A DNA stretch of 28,918 nt from positions 1 to 28,918 of the forward strand of contig CAZTTG010000082.1 in assembly GCA_964615935.1 (NCBI GenBank). The letters are read 5' to 3'. This document shows positions 8,704 through 17,102 of this stretch, piece after piece; positions within the stretch are counted from its first letter, which is position 1, and every line of letters starts with the position of its first letter. The notes below the pieces were generated by a model. The model was not told the DNA's origin, made no database searches, and saw only the letters and a list, made by a program, of their open reading frames with translations. The DNA comes from CAZTTG01 sp964615935. GTDB taxonomy: Bacteria; Planctomycetota; UBA1135; GCA-002686595. The position numbers and the translations under genes are program-made.

Positions 8704-10101
8704 CTAGTGGCATATGGTGAACTCCACCGCGTCCGACAGGCCGAGCCCCTTGGGATCCGCCTGGTCGGTGCTCCAGATCTGACAACAGACGAGCTGACCC
8801 GCGATCAGCGCCGGGTCCCGGTCCCCCTGGATCCAGGCGTTGAAGTCGAAGACGTAGGCGCCCGAGCAGTCCAGGGGAGGCGGGTTCCCGCCCGAGTACA
8901 GGATCGGGTAGGCGCGCCGAACCGGCTGCGCCATGCACAGGTATCCGCCCTTGAAGGGCTTGGCGTCCGGCGCGTAGCCGTAGAACATCAGGCCAAACTT
9001 GTTGTTCAGCACCTGGGTCACCGAGACCTGGAAGGGCGTCGGATCGCACTGGCTGGGGACGCCCGTGGCGGCGATCTGGGGGATGCAGCTCAGGGAGTTG
9101 GCCTTGGCCGTGCAGTACACCGCCACACCTCCACAGGGCGCGCAGGACCCGGGGCTCGCCATCGTCATGTGGAAGCTGCCCCAGGGATACCTGGGGTAGA
9201 TGCCGAAGCTGTAGCAGTCGCTACCGCCCGATGCGCCGCCGGGGCAGATCGAGGTGTTCGGCGGCCCACCCACCGGGCTTCCGTCGACGTTCAGCCAGAA
9301 GTACTTGCCGTTGTAGAGGCCCGTGCCGCAGGGGGCTCCGGTGTGCGGGTCGGTGCCGCAGGGCGCGTCGTAACTGCAGGAGCCGGGATTGCCCGACAGG
9401 GGATCGCCGGCGAGGAGCGGCCCGCTGGCGATTCCGTAGACGGTGGTGGCCATGTTGTGGCGGAACTTCCAGCTGAAGTTGTCCTCGAAGGGATCTCCCT
9501 GGAAGACGCTGTCGCCGTCGCTGCGCAGGCAGAATCCACCGTCCAGCGAGTTGGAGAGGTCGATCGTCACGGTCCAGCAGACGACCTGCCCTCCGCCTTG
9601 AGGATCGCCTGGCAGGGGGTAGCCGGCGGCGGCGCCGAAGTCGAAGCCGCCCTGGGGGCAGAAGCCCAGGGGGGGGCTCAGACCGGAGCAGGGACCGCCG
9701 ATGTTGTTGAAGAAGGCGATCTCGATGTCGACCGCACCCGTGGCGAAGGGCGTGCAGTAGGAGAAGCTGAAGGCGTCCACCAGGTTGTCGTCGGTGGCCC
9801 CCGTCGGCGCCCCGGGATCGCTGGTGCTGGGGATGCGGCCGTCGTCGTAGACGTCCTCGCACTCCGCCGTCCCGTAGTAGATCGACCCCCCGGGTCAGGC
9901 GCAGGTGTTGTCGTAGATGACCCGGCCGGGCAAGCCCGAGCCGGCCTTGCCCTGGCGCCAGGCGCCGATGCCGAGGTCGTACACGCCCGCGTCGCGCACG
10001 GGAGCGTCGACGAAGTGGAGACGGCCGGGATCGACCCCCTGGCCCGTGGCCGCCCCACAGACAGAGAGCGCCGTGGCGGCGATGACCCAGTTGCAGCGCA
10101 T
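8704..10101 (-). CDS. Cys-rich secreted protein of unknown function, interrupted by an in-frame TGA
   Basis: Read through one TGA, the frame from ATG at 10101 to TAG at 8704-8706 is 465 codons. The start is well supported: GGGAGGATCATC precedes the ATG, a signal peptide follows (MRCNWVIAATALSVCGAATG), and a good promoter lies upstream. The stop TGA is codon 69, after GRVIYDNTCA. The same frame continues at once with GGSIYYGTAECEDVYDDGR, and 37 of the 38 codons up to GTG at 9780 end in G or C. The downstream part is Cys- and Gly-rich, beta-like and without enzyme motifs (VCWTVTIDL, DPFEDNFSWKF). It resembles exported planctomycete proteins in style, but I cannot name a family. A downstream product from GTG 9780 would lack a signal peptide and a ribosome binding site. 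Possible explanations are readthrough or recoding, a fresh nonsense mutation, or a base error. Confidence 0.8.
9895..9897 (-). other. In-frame TGA codon within the Cys-rich secreted protein gene
   Basis: The codons around it are TGC GCC TGA CCC GGG GGG TCG. Frame and codon bias are the same on both sides, so a single substitution (from TGG or CGA, for example) or recoding would restore one protein. A run of six G follows 4 nt after the TGA. I see no good SECIS-like stem-loop here. Confidence 0.7.
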
Positions 10102-10177
10102 GATGATCCTCCCTCTCGCCGGAATCCCCTCAGGCGCGGCACCGAAGCGATCGCTCGCTCCGGTGGCAGTGCCCCCG

Positions 10178-10206
10178 ATTGTCAGGGCAGCAGCAAATTC
10201 TGTCAA
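10178..10206 (-). promoter_or_regulatory. Sigma-70-type promoter for the Cys-rich secreted protein gene
   Basis: On the minus strand a consensus -35, TTGACA (10206-10201), and -10, GACAAT (10183-10178, 4 of 6), are separated by 17 nt. Transcription would begin near 10171 and give a leader of about 70 nt before the ATG at 10101. The site lies just after the stop of the upstream TPR gene. Confidence 0.6.
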
Positions 10207-10239
10207 TCCGGCCTGACGGGGCAAAAAACGGCGATCGGC

Positions 10240-12495
10240 CTAGTTTTCGTAGAGGGAGAGATGCTCCGCCGCCTTCTTCTCCTCGCCCACCCTCGCGTAG
10301 CAGCCCGCCAGGTGCCGGTGGACCTCCCGGTAGCCCGGACGGCGCTCGAGCGTCCCCAGGAAGTGCGTGATCGCCTCGCGGTCGCGGCCCTGCTCCATCA
10401 GGGCGTAGGCCAGGTTGAAGCGCGCCTGGACGTGGTCGGGCTGCTCCTCGAGGAAGCGCTGGTAGCGATCGATGGCCTGGACCGGGTCGCCGGTCGACTG
10501 GAGGGCGAACCCCTCCAGGAACAGCGAGTCCTGGTAGCTGAGAGCCAGCTCGTGCAGGCGCCGCAGGGCAGTCAGCGAGGCCCGGACCTCGCCCGCGCCT
10601 TGGGAGTGGTACGCCGACCAGTAGAAGTGCGTAATCGCCTCGCGCTCGCGGCCCTGCTCCATCAGGGCGTAGGCCAGGTTGAAGCGCGCCTGGACGTGGT
10701 CGGGCTGCTCCTCGAGGAAGCGCTGGTAGCGATCGATGGCCTGGACCGGGTCGCCGGTCGACTGGAGGGCGAACCCCTCCAGGAACAGCGAGTCCTGGTA
10801 GCTGGGAGCCAGCTCGTGCAGGCGCTGCAGGGGGACCAGCGAGGCCCGGACCTCGCCCGCGCTCTGGGAGTAGTACGCCGTCCAGTAGTGGTACTGGGGA
10901 TTGCGCGGTTCGAGCTCCACCGCGCGCGAGATCGCGGCGACGGCCTCGGTCGCCCGGCCGAGCTGGAAGAGGGCGGCCGCCAGCCAGCGGTGCGACATCG
11001 CCCTGTGCGAGTCGAGGGCGACTCCCTTCCTCACCAGGGCCAGGCCCTCCTCGGCGCGGCCGTGGTGGATGTAGTGGAGACCCAGGTTGATGTGCGCCAG
11101 GATGTGGTCCGGTCGCAGCTCGAGGGCCTTCAGGTAGTGCCCCTCCGCCTCCTCCGGCTCCTCCGCGGCCACCGCTCGGGCGTAGTTCATGTGCGCCAGG
11201 GCCACCCCGCCCCGGCGCACGCTCTGCCTCCACAGGCTCGCCTCGTCGCGCCAGTGGCCGTTCGAGGTCCAGGCGGTGACGCCGAACCAGAGGACCGCCA
11301 CCGCGGCGGCCGTCACCCGCTGGCGACCGCGAAGGGCCCGGAACGCGATCAGCGCGAGGAGGAGGCACAGGAAGACCAGGGAGGGCGCCTGGCGGTAGTC
11401 GGCGGCCAGGCTGCGCAGGGGCATGATCGAGGAGGTGGGCAGGAAGAGCGCCCAGTAGGCGCCGATGCAGAAGGCCGCGACGGGCGCGCGCCGGCGCAGC
11501 CACCAGGCTGCGAGCAGGGTGGCCAGGAGGAAGGCCAGCCCCGCCAGGACGCCCGGGTCGAGGAAGCCACTCGCCGTCTCGATGAGCGGCATCGGCCGCA
11601 TGTGGAAGGGCCAGAGGGCATTCCGCGCGTAGTAGAAGAGGTGGACCTCGAGCTGGCTCAGGGGGTACTCCAGCCGGCTCGAGCGGTCGATCAGGAGCTG
11701 CCCCGCGTCCGAGAAGCCCAGGGCCATCCGGGTGAAGAGGAAGAAGCCCACCGAGCAGGCCGCGGCGGGGATCGTCCGGGCCCAGGTGCGCCAGCGCCAG
11801 GGGCTCTGGCGCGCCGGCAACAGCTCGAAGAGCAGCACCAGGAGCGGCGCCACCACCGCGTTGGTCTTGGAGAGCAGCGACAGCAGCATCAGCCCGACGA
11901 TCAGGGGCCATCGCCAGCGCCCCCCTCCCAGCCGGCGCCAGCGCGCGTAGACCCACAGCGAGCCCGCCAGGAAGATCGTCATCATCAGGAGGTCGCGGGC
12001 GCACAGGTAGTTGACCGGTACGGCAGCGACCGGGTGCACCGCGTAGAGCAGGGCGCCCGAGAGGGCCAGCCGGGCCCTCGCCCGGCCGGGGGCGAGCCCG
12101 CTCCAGTGGTCCAGGAGCTCGCGAAAGAAGGCGTAGAGCACCAGGCACAGGACCAGGTGCAGGGCGATGTTGCCGAGGTGGTAGCCGACCAGGGGGTCGA
12201 GGCCCAGGGCCTCGCTCAGGGCCCGGTTCAGGGACAGCGAGACCGGCAGCATCGGCCGGTACTGCTCGAGCTGGGGCAGCGAGCTGCCGGTGGCCGGGTC
12301 GAGGAAGTACCGGCTGATGGGCCACAGCCGCTCGAGCTCGGGGTTCTCCCGGATGCGATAGACGCTGTCGAGGTGGTAGTCGTTGCGCAGGGTGCCGGAG
12401 AAGAGCAGGGCCGGCAGCAGCACGAGCAGCGCCAGGTGCAGCGTCCGCTCCCACCCTCCCAGCCCCAGCCGGGCATCGCGGTCATCCTCCGCCAT
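10240..12495 (-). CDS. TMTC-like membrane protein: multi-pass N-terminal half, C-terminal TPR repeats
   Basis: 751 residues. The N-terminal half has about ten hydrophobic helices (TLHLALLVLLPALLFSGTL near residue 17, WPLIVGLMLLSLLSK near 200). Motifs of TMTC/PMT-like glycosyltransferases are visible: YRPMLPVSLSLNRAL, GYHLGNIALHL, HPVAAVPVNYLCARD and SKTNAVVAPLLVLLFEL. The first loop has NDYHLDSVYRIREN, so only part of the acidic motif of that family is kept. From about residue 430 TPR units follow, including two nearly identical 88-residue segments. Eukaryotic TMTCs are O-mannosyltransferases; the bacterial role is inferred to be membrane-linked glycosylation of exported proteins, which would suit this neighbourhood. 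Its start overlaps the end of the protease gene upstream by 14 nt, suggesting translational coupling. It ends in TAG. Confidence 0.88.
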   Translation of the reverse strand: MAEDDRDARLGLGGWERTLHLALLVLLPALLFSGTLRNDYHLDSVYRIRENPELERLWPISRYFLDPATGSSLPQLEQYRPMLPVSLSLNRALSEALGLDPLVGYHLGNIALHLVLCLVLYAFFRELLDHWSGLAPGRARARLALSGALLYAVHPVAAVPVNYLCARDLLMMTIFLAGSLWVYARWRRLGGGRWRWPLIVGLMLLSLLSKTNAVVAPLLVLLFELLPARQSPWRWRTWARTIPAAACSVGFFLFTRMALGFSDAGQLLIDRSSRLEYPLSQLEVHLFYYARNALWPFHMRPMPLIETASGFLDPGVLAGLAFLLATLLAAWWLRRRAPVAAFCIGAYWALFLPTSSIMPLRSLAADYRQAPSLVFLCLLLALIAFRALRGRQRVTAAAVAVLWFGVTAWTSNGHWRDEASLWRQSVRRGGVALAHMNYARAVAAEEPEEAEGHYLKALELRPDHILAHINLGLHYIHHGRAEEGLALVRKGVALDSHRAMSHRWLAAALFQLGRATEAVAAISRAVELEPRNPQYHYWTAYYSQSAGEVRASLVPLQRLHELAPSYQDSLFLEGFALQSTGDPVQAIDRYQRFLEEQPDHVQARFNLAYALMEQGREREAITHFYWSAYHSQGAGEVRASLTALRRLHELALSYQDSLFLEGFALQSTGDPVQAIDRYQRFLEEQPDHVQARFNLAYALMEQGRDREAITHFLGTLERRPGYREVHRHLAGCYARVGEEKKAAEHLSLYEN
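10361..10888 (-). repeat. Tandem 264 bp duplication within the TPR gene
   Basis: Copies 10361-10624 and 10625-10888 are head-to-tail, each exactly 264 bp (88 codons). By hand I count about 12 differences, so they are about 95% identical. The differences cluster in the end of each unit nearest the gene's 5' side; a core of over 150 bp is identical. The protein segments contain LFLEGFALQSTGDPVQAIDR and LAYALMEQGR in both copies (residues about 537-624 and 625-712). Confidence 0.95.
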
Positions 12496-13687
12496 AGGCC
12501 CCGATCAGCCTCTCGATCATCTCCTCGGTGACCCGGCCGGCGCCCGGATTGCCCATCAGGTCGTCGATCAGGCCGGACCACTCGATCATCCTGGCGCCGA
12601 AGCGCCCGCGGGGGCTCCCGTCGAAGCCCCGCAGGTAGCCGTCGTTGAAGCCCAGGAGGTGGCCGAACTCGTGGGCCAGGGCTCGCCGCGACAGGGGATC
12701 GGGTCCCAGCAGGACGGATCGGCCGGTCCAGGAGTGAGTGCTCTTGGCCCCGGTGGTGAGGACCAGCGAGCCCTCCGGGAAGCGCCCGACGTGCCGCTCG
12801 AGGTCGATCGGCGAGCCGCGCGGCGGGACGCCACCGGGGTGGAGCTCGCCGGGATCGACCGGGAGGATCTCGAGCTCGACCGCGAATCCCCGGGCGCGCG
12901 CCGCCGGCGAGTCGACGAAGGCCGCCTCGACCCCCTCCCGGAAGGCCATCAGGAAGTCGGGGGACACGATGTCGGTGTGCACGCGCACCGGCAGCACCAG
13001 GAGCCCGTCGCGCTCCTCGATGGCCAGCCCCTCGGTGGGCTCGAAGGGGGCGATCCGCTCGCCGATCTCGCGGCGCAGCTCGGCGATGCGCACCGGCGAT
13101 CCGCTCCTGCGGCGCAGCTCCTCCATCTCGCGCACCAGGCGGACGATCCGGTTGCGGCCGGCGAAGTACTCGGCCGAGTCGACGATGGCCTGCTGCCACC
13201 AGGCGTGATAGGAGAGGTGCTCCTCCAGGTCGCGCATCCGCTTGCGCAGCCGGACGAACTCCTCCACCGCCGGGCCCAGGGGCAGGTCGGGATCCCCGAC
13301 GGCGCGCCCCGACAGGACCGCCGCGTCCCGGAAGTCGCCGGTGAAGCCGGTGCTCAGGATCTCCAGGGAGTAGTCGCGCTCCCGGGGCTCGACCGCAGCC
13401 AGGGGCTGGTCCGCGGCCACCTCGGGCAGGATGCCGTACCCCCAGGGTCGAGGGGTCGGCGGCTCGGGTGAGAGGATCTCGACCAGCTTCGGATCCTCCT
13501 CGCGGGCCCGGGCCAGGAGGGCGCCGTGGGCCTCCTGGAGGTCCGTCGACAGGGCCACCATCTGCTCCTCCAGCCACCCGTGCACGTGCTCCCAGGCGTC
13601 CAGGGGGCTCGAGCGGGTCCCGGCCTGGGAGCTCCCCTCACCGGTGGCCTGCAGACCCAGGAGCGCGAGCAGGAGGATGCAGTGCAT
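12482..13687 (-). CDS. Exported metzincin-type zinc metallopeptidase
   Basis: 401 residues with an N-terminal signal peptide (MHCILLLALLGLQATG). A zinc site HEFGHLLGFND is at residues 339-349: His339, Glu340, His343 and, as third ligand in the HExxHxxGxxD pattern, Asp349. A Met-turn candidate (DDLMGN, Met378) follows 29 residues later, as in metzincins. Asp as third ligand is known from snapalysin-type (M7) enzymes. Residues about 110-240 are mostly helical and charged (RLKRMRDLEEH-like stretch, VREMEELRRRSG) and may be a propeptide or regulatory part. The substrate is unknown. The stop TGA overlaps the start of the TMTC-like gene, so the two are probably co-translated; the protease might process, or be modified by, the exported proteins nearby (inference). 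No clear ribosome binding site is visible. Confidence 0.83.
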   Translation of the reverse strand: MHCILLLALLGLQATGEGSSQAGTRSSPLDAWEHVHGWLEEQMVALSTDLQEAHGALLARAREEDPKLVEILSPEPPTPRPWGYGILPEVAADQPLAAVEPRERDYSLEILSTGFTGDFRDAAVLSGRAVGDPDLPLGPAVEEFVRLRKRMRDLEEHLSYHAWWQQAIVDSAEYFAGRNRIVRLVREMEELRRRSGSPVRIAELRREIGERIAPFEPTEGLAIEERDGLLVLPVRVHTDIVSPDFLMAFREGVEAAFVDSPAARARGFAVELEILPVDPGELHPGGVPPRGSPIDLERHVGRFPEGSLVLTTGAKSTHSWTGRSVLLGPDPLSRRALAHEFGHLLGFNDGYLRGFDGSPRGRFGARMIEWSGLIDDLMGNPGAGRVTEEMIERLIGAYGGG

Positions 13688-13796
13688 GGATTCAGGGTAG
13701 CGGGGGGAGGCGAGCTCCGACAGCCCTCCACGCCACCCCGCCGGTTTGCGGCCGGCCAGCGGCCGGTCGCCCGGCCCGGCGGGGCCCGGGGAGAAT

Positions 13797-13839
13797 GAGC
13801 GCGCCCGCCGCGACCGCCTCGGTCGCCGCGGGCGCGCTC
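13797..13839 (-). terminator. 19 bp near-perfect hairpin
   Basis: The arms 13797-13815 and 13821-13839 pair with one mismatch around the loop GCCTC. It begins 35 nt after the TAG of the exported-protein gene at 13875 and ends transcription before the protease gene. About 110 bp remain between it and that gene's start. No T-tract. Confidence 0.7.
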
Positions 13840-13874
13840 GGCTCTGGACCTGGGAGGCCGCGCGCTGGCGCGGC

Positions 13875-15845
13875 CTACAGGCCTTCTTCGTCGCTCGACG
13901 GCTGCTCGACGGGCGCGCGGTAGTGCGTCACCGAGCGCGTGTGCCAGGCCTTGCCGTCGAAGGTGGTGTAGGAGGAGGTCGACTCGTAGAAGTCGATCTT
14001 GGCCGCCACCGGGGCCAGCTTCCCGATCATCTGGATGACGCTGACGGCCACGTCGCGCACGTCCTCGTCGGGGATCATCATGGGCAAGAACATCCCCCCC
14101 ATGGCGATCCCGCCCAGGACGGCCGAGATCTCGTTGCCGAGATCGCGCCGATCGGCGAAGACCACCGAGGAGAAGGAGCCCTCCGGCAGGAGCGCGGCGC
14201 TCATCAGCTCGGTGTTCTCGCGGATGCTGGGGTGCTCGCCGGCGGCGGTCTGCAGGCACAGAACCACCGAGTCGGCGTCGGTGCCGAAGATCAGGTTGCC
14301 GTCGGCGACTCCCCAGACCATCGGATTGGAGGCCAGCATCAGCCGCTGGAAGCCCTCCAGCCGGTCGTCGCCCAGATCGGAGGTCCGGGGCACCAGCATG
14401 CCCATCATCGGGTTGCTGCTGCTCAGCTCCTCGGCCAGTCCCTCGAGCGCCGCGATGCCCGATGCGACCTTCTCGCGGGCCATCGCCTCGTCGTCCACCG
14501 AGACCATCCCGACCCACTTGGCGGCCGCGCCGCGGCCTATGGTCACCGAGACGGTCTGGCCCTCGATCCAGCCGAAGACGTCCTGGGCCACGTCGATCCC
14601 CCACTCCTCCTGCAGCCCTTCCCACTGGGCCAGCAGTTGCTCGCCCTCGGGTCCGACGACGCGCACGGAGTCCTCGAGGAACTGGTAGAGCGCCGAGAGG
14701 TCGATCCCGCTGCCCACCGAGAAGGAGGTGGTCTCCGCCGGGAGGAAGCGGTCGAAGCCGGTCATCCCCGGGCGCCCGGCGAGCACCCCGTAGAAGGGCT
14801 TCGATTGGGCGTCGCCCGTCAGCACCGCGCGGGACTCGGAGAAGGTGGAGTGGCCGTCGGTGTACTCGACCGATACCACGTAGTCGACCATGCCGGGGAC
14901 GTCCATCAGGCGTCCCACGATGCGCCGGATCTTCGCCAGCCACTCGGCCCGGTAGGCCTCCGCGGACTCCTCGTCCTGGGCGTCGTCCGGCGCTCCGATG
15001 TGCACCTCGTGCTCGATCAGGTGATCGACGATGACCTGCACGCCGGAGAGCAGGCTCTGCATGTCGAAGAAGGAGACCACGTCCTCGGCCGGCGGGAGCG
15101 ATGCCAGGGCGGCGGTGTAGCGCGGATCGGCCGACATCGGACGGTAGACCTCCTCGCCCGCGAGCAGGCTCAGGGTCTCGCCCATGATGGTCTGACCCAT
15201 CCCGATGACGATCACGTCACCCCGCAGGGCAACGTCCAGGGAGAGCTGCAGCTCGGGCGCCGCAGCCACCACCAGGCTGCTCAGCCGGGCCGCCGCGCCC
15301 TCGGTCCGGTCGACCCGCAGGATCGTCTCCCCGGCCATGCCGTTGACCTCCCCGGCGAGGGCGTCGAGGATGGCCGCCAGCCCCTCGTAGTTGCTGGCGG
15401 CGCCCTCGGCCTCGCCGCGGAGCAGCAACACCATCTCGGGCATGAAGACGGCGTGGCCGCTGAACTCGGCGGGCATGCGCTCGGCGAAGACGAGCTCCCG
15501 GCCGCCCAGCGCCTCCCAGTCGACGCCCTCGATCAGGGTGTGCGCCCGATCCATGAGCCGCTCGACCTCGGCCTGCTGCTCCTCGTCCAGCAGCAGGGTG
15601 ATCGTGTCCATGGCCTCCTCGCAGACGCCCGAATCCTGGAAGGCCTCCCAGACCTCACCCCAGTAGGCGCACAGGAACTCGCGCTCCGGATTGGGCCGCT
15701 CGGCAACGCACAGGAACACGTCGTCGGGGACCGCCGAGGGCAGCTCGAAGCCCCCCTCCTGGGCCCGAGCCGCGGGCGAGGCCAGCACCGCGATCGCCAG
15801 TGCGGCGACCCAACCGGCCGATCGAATCTGCTCAGTCCATTTCAT
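13875..15845 (-). CDS. Large exported protein of unknown function
   Basis: 656 residues from ATG at 15845. This start gives a typical signal peptide (MKWTEQIRSAGWVAALAIAV..., cleavage after ARA) and has GGGAG upstream; the longer open frame to 16001 has no such features. The mature protein begins QEGGFELPSAVPDDVFLCVA and is a mixed alpha/beta sequence rich in Glu, Leu and Val. It shows stretches such as GVDWEALGGRELVFAERM, LPPAEDVVSFFDMQSL and NPMVWGVADGNLIFGTDAD. No catalytic motif, repeat or transmembrane segment beyond the leader is evident. The style recalls large exported proteins with DUF3352-like halves, but I cannot confirm the match. It is transcribed alone, with a strong hairpin after its TAG. 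Confidence 0.85.
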   Translation of the reverse strand: MKWTEQIRSAGWVAALAIAVLASPAARAQEGGFELPSAVPDDVFLCVAERPNPEREFLCAYWGEVWEAFQDSGVCEEAMDTITLLLDEEQQAEVERLMDRAHTLIEGVDWEALGGRELVFAERMPAEFSGHAVFMPEMVLLLRGEAEGAASNYEGLAAILDALAGEVNGMAGETILRVDRTEGAAARLSSLVVAAAPELQLSLDVALRGDVIVIGMGQTIMGETLSLLAGEEVYRPMSADPRYTAALASLPPAEDVVSFFDMQSLLSGVQVIVDHLIEHEVHIGAPDDAQDEESAEAYRAEWLAKIRRIVGRLMDVPGMVDYVVSVEYTDGHSTFSESRAVLTGDAQSKPFYGVLAGRPGMTGFDRFLPAETTSFSVGSGIDLSALYQFLEDSVRVVGPEGEQLLAQWEGLQEEWGIDVAQDVFGWIEGQTVSVTIGRGAAAKWVGMVSVDDEAMAREKVASGIAALEGLAEELSSSNPMMGMLVPRTSDLGDDRLEGFQRLMLASNPMVWGVADGNLIFGTDADSVVLCLQTAAGEHPSIRENTELMSAALLPEGSFSSVVFADRRDLGNEISAVLGGIAMGGMFLPMMIPDEDVRDVAVSVIQMIGKLAPVAAKIDFYESTSSYTTFDGKAWHTRSVTHYRAPVEQPSSDEEGL

Positions 15846-16147
15846 TTCGTGTGCTCCCTTGGAGTCTGAGGTCGATGTCCGGCCCCCGGGGGCCGCGGCG
15901 ATCCGCCTCTGCGGCGGGGGGTCTGCCCACCCGGAGCCGCTGGTCGCGCAGTGGGCGGACCAGCCTACTGGGGTCGGGCCCGGCCATTCGCGGGGAGCCA
16001 CGGAAGATTTACGCCCGGAGGGTCGACCGGCGCGGTCGGGGCCGCCCGCGGGCCCGGGCCCCGGCCCCGGCCGGCCGCGCCAGCGCTCGGGCCGGCCTGG
16101 ATCGGCGGCGCGGGCGACCCGTACACTCCCCCGCCCGAGGGGACGGC
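15846..16147. other. Divergent intergenic region
   Basis: Divergent promoters are expected here between the exported-protein gene (-) and the ATP adenylyltransferase gene (+). It holds a perfect 14 bp palindrome at 15881-15894 (GGCCCCCGGGGGCC), a small CCGC/GCGG hairpin just beyond it, and extremely GC-rich sequence at 16030-16090. The least GC-rich part is near 16000-16015 (GGAAGATTTACGCC). I could not assign -35/-10 hexamers with confidence. Confidence 0.4.
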
Positions 16148-17068
16148 ATGGCCCAGGACGATCGGCGATCGAGGTGCGAGCCGCTCCGCGCGCTCCTCGC
16201 GCGCCGGAGCCGGTCGGCCCTCACCTCCGGGGCCCTGCGCCCCATCGAGACCGGGTCGCTCTTCCTGGAGGAGGCCGGCGTGCGCTTCCTCGTGCGCGTG
16301 GTCTCCAGCCTGGCGCGCAAGGACCGGGACCGCCGGCGGCGAGCGGGTGCGACCGCGCCGGGGGGCCGACCGGCGAACCCCTTCCTGCCCTACGAGAAGG
16401 AGATGCTCGTGGCGGAGCTCTCCGACTCACACGTGGCCCTCCTCAACAAGTTCAACGTCATCGACGGACACCTGCTGATCGTCACGCGCAGCTTCGAGGA
16501 TCAGGAGCGGCTGCTGGGCCCTTCCGACTTCGAGGCCCTGTGGACCTGCATGTCGGAGCTCGGCGGGCTGGGCTTCTACAACGGCGGCACCCTCGCCGGC
16601 GCCAGCCAGCCCCACAAGCACCTGCAGCTCGTGCCCCTGCCCCTGGCGGAGGAGGGACCGGCCGTCCCCATCGAGCCGCTCCTGGCCGCGGGCGGATCCG
16701 GACTGCCCTTCGCCCACGCCTTCGCGCCCCTCGAGCCCGCCCTCGACGCGCGCCCCCGGGTCGCCGCAGCTCGCGCGCAGGAGCTCTACCTCGCCCTGCT
16801 CGGCTCGCTGGGCCTCCAGCCGGTCGAGCTCGAGGGCGAGCTGCGCCAGCCGGCTCCCTACAACCTCCTCCTGACGCGCCGGTGGATGCTGGTGGTGCCG
16901 CGCCGCAAGGAGCACTTCGCCTCGGTGTCCATCAACGCCCTGGGCTTCGCCGGCTCGCTCTTCCTGCGCGACCGCGAGGAGCTCCGCCGGGTGCGGGAGC
17001 GCGGCCCGCTCGCGGTCCTGCGGGAGGTCGCCGGCGCGGCGGACCGTACCGGTCGGTCGCCCGGTTGA
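16148..17068 (+). CDS. ATP adenylyltransferase / Ap4A phosphorylase
   Basis: 306 residues. It belongs to the HIT-like Apa1/Apa2 family, which splits diadenosine tetraphosphate with phosphate to ATP and ADP, or works in reverse, in the cytoplasm. Hallmarks are NPFLPYEKEMLV (residues 77-88), HVALLNKFNVIDGHLLIVTR (95-114), the signature GASQPHKHLQLVPLP (151-165) with His156 and the likely nucleophile His158, and the C-terminal domain PAPYNLLLTRRWMLVVPRR (235-253) followed by SINALGFAGS. The length is typical. The ATG at 16148 follows GAGGGGAC. It ends in TGA at 17066-17068, inside the -35 of a candidate promoter for the kinase gene that begins 35 bp on. Whether the two are also co-transcribed cannot be seen. 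Confidence 0.93.
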   Translation: MAQDDRRSRCEPLRALLARRSRSALTSGALRPIETGSLFLEEAGVRFLVRVVSSLARKDRDRRRRAGATAPGGRPANPFLPYEKEMLVAELSDSHVALLNKFNVIDGHLLIVTRSFEDQERLLGPSDFEALWTCMSELGGLGFYNGGTLAGASQPHKHLQLVPLPLAEEGPAVPIEPLLAAGGSGLPFAHAFAPLEPALDARPRVAAARAQELYLALLGSLGLQPVELEGELRQPAPYNLLLTRRWMLVVPRRKEHFASVSINALGFAGSLFLRDREELRRVRERGPLAVLREVAGAADRTGRSPG

Positions 17069-17094
17069 CAGCTTCGACGGACGCCTGCGAGAAT
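17065..17094 (+). promoter_or_regulatory. Candidate promoter giving a leaderless kinase mRNA
   Basis: The -35 TTGACA (17065-17070) and -10 GAGAAT (17089-17094, 4 of 6) are 18 nt apart. Initiation about 7 nt after the -10 would place the transcript start within a few bases of the kinase ATG at 17103, which has no ribosome binding site. The -35 contains the stop codon of the preceding gene. Confidence 0.45.
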
Positions 17095-17102
17095 CGGATG
17101 CC

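Noticed and set aside
9850..9897. SECIS element after the TGA at 9895
   Set aside because: Only a weak CCCG/CGGG pairing is present, without a suitable upper stem and loop, and no redox-type Cys context.
8635..12531. A 1298-codon open frame on the plus strand
   Set aside because: It is antisense to three minus-strand genes with signal peptides, membrane helices and TPR motifs. Its translation is Val/Gly/Arg/Gln-rich with no domain; GC-rich DNA leaves such frames open by chance.
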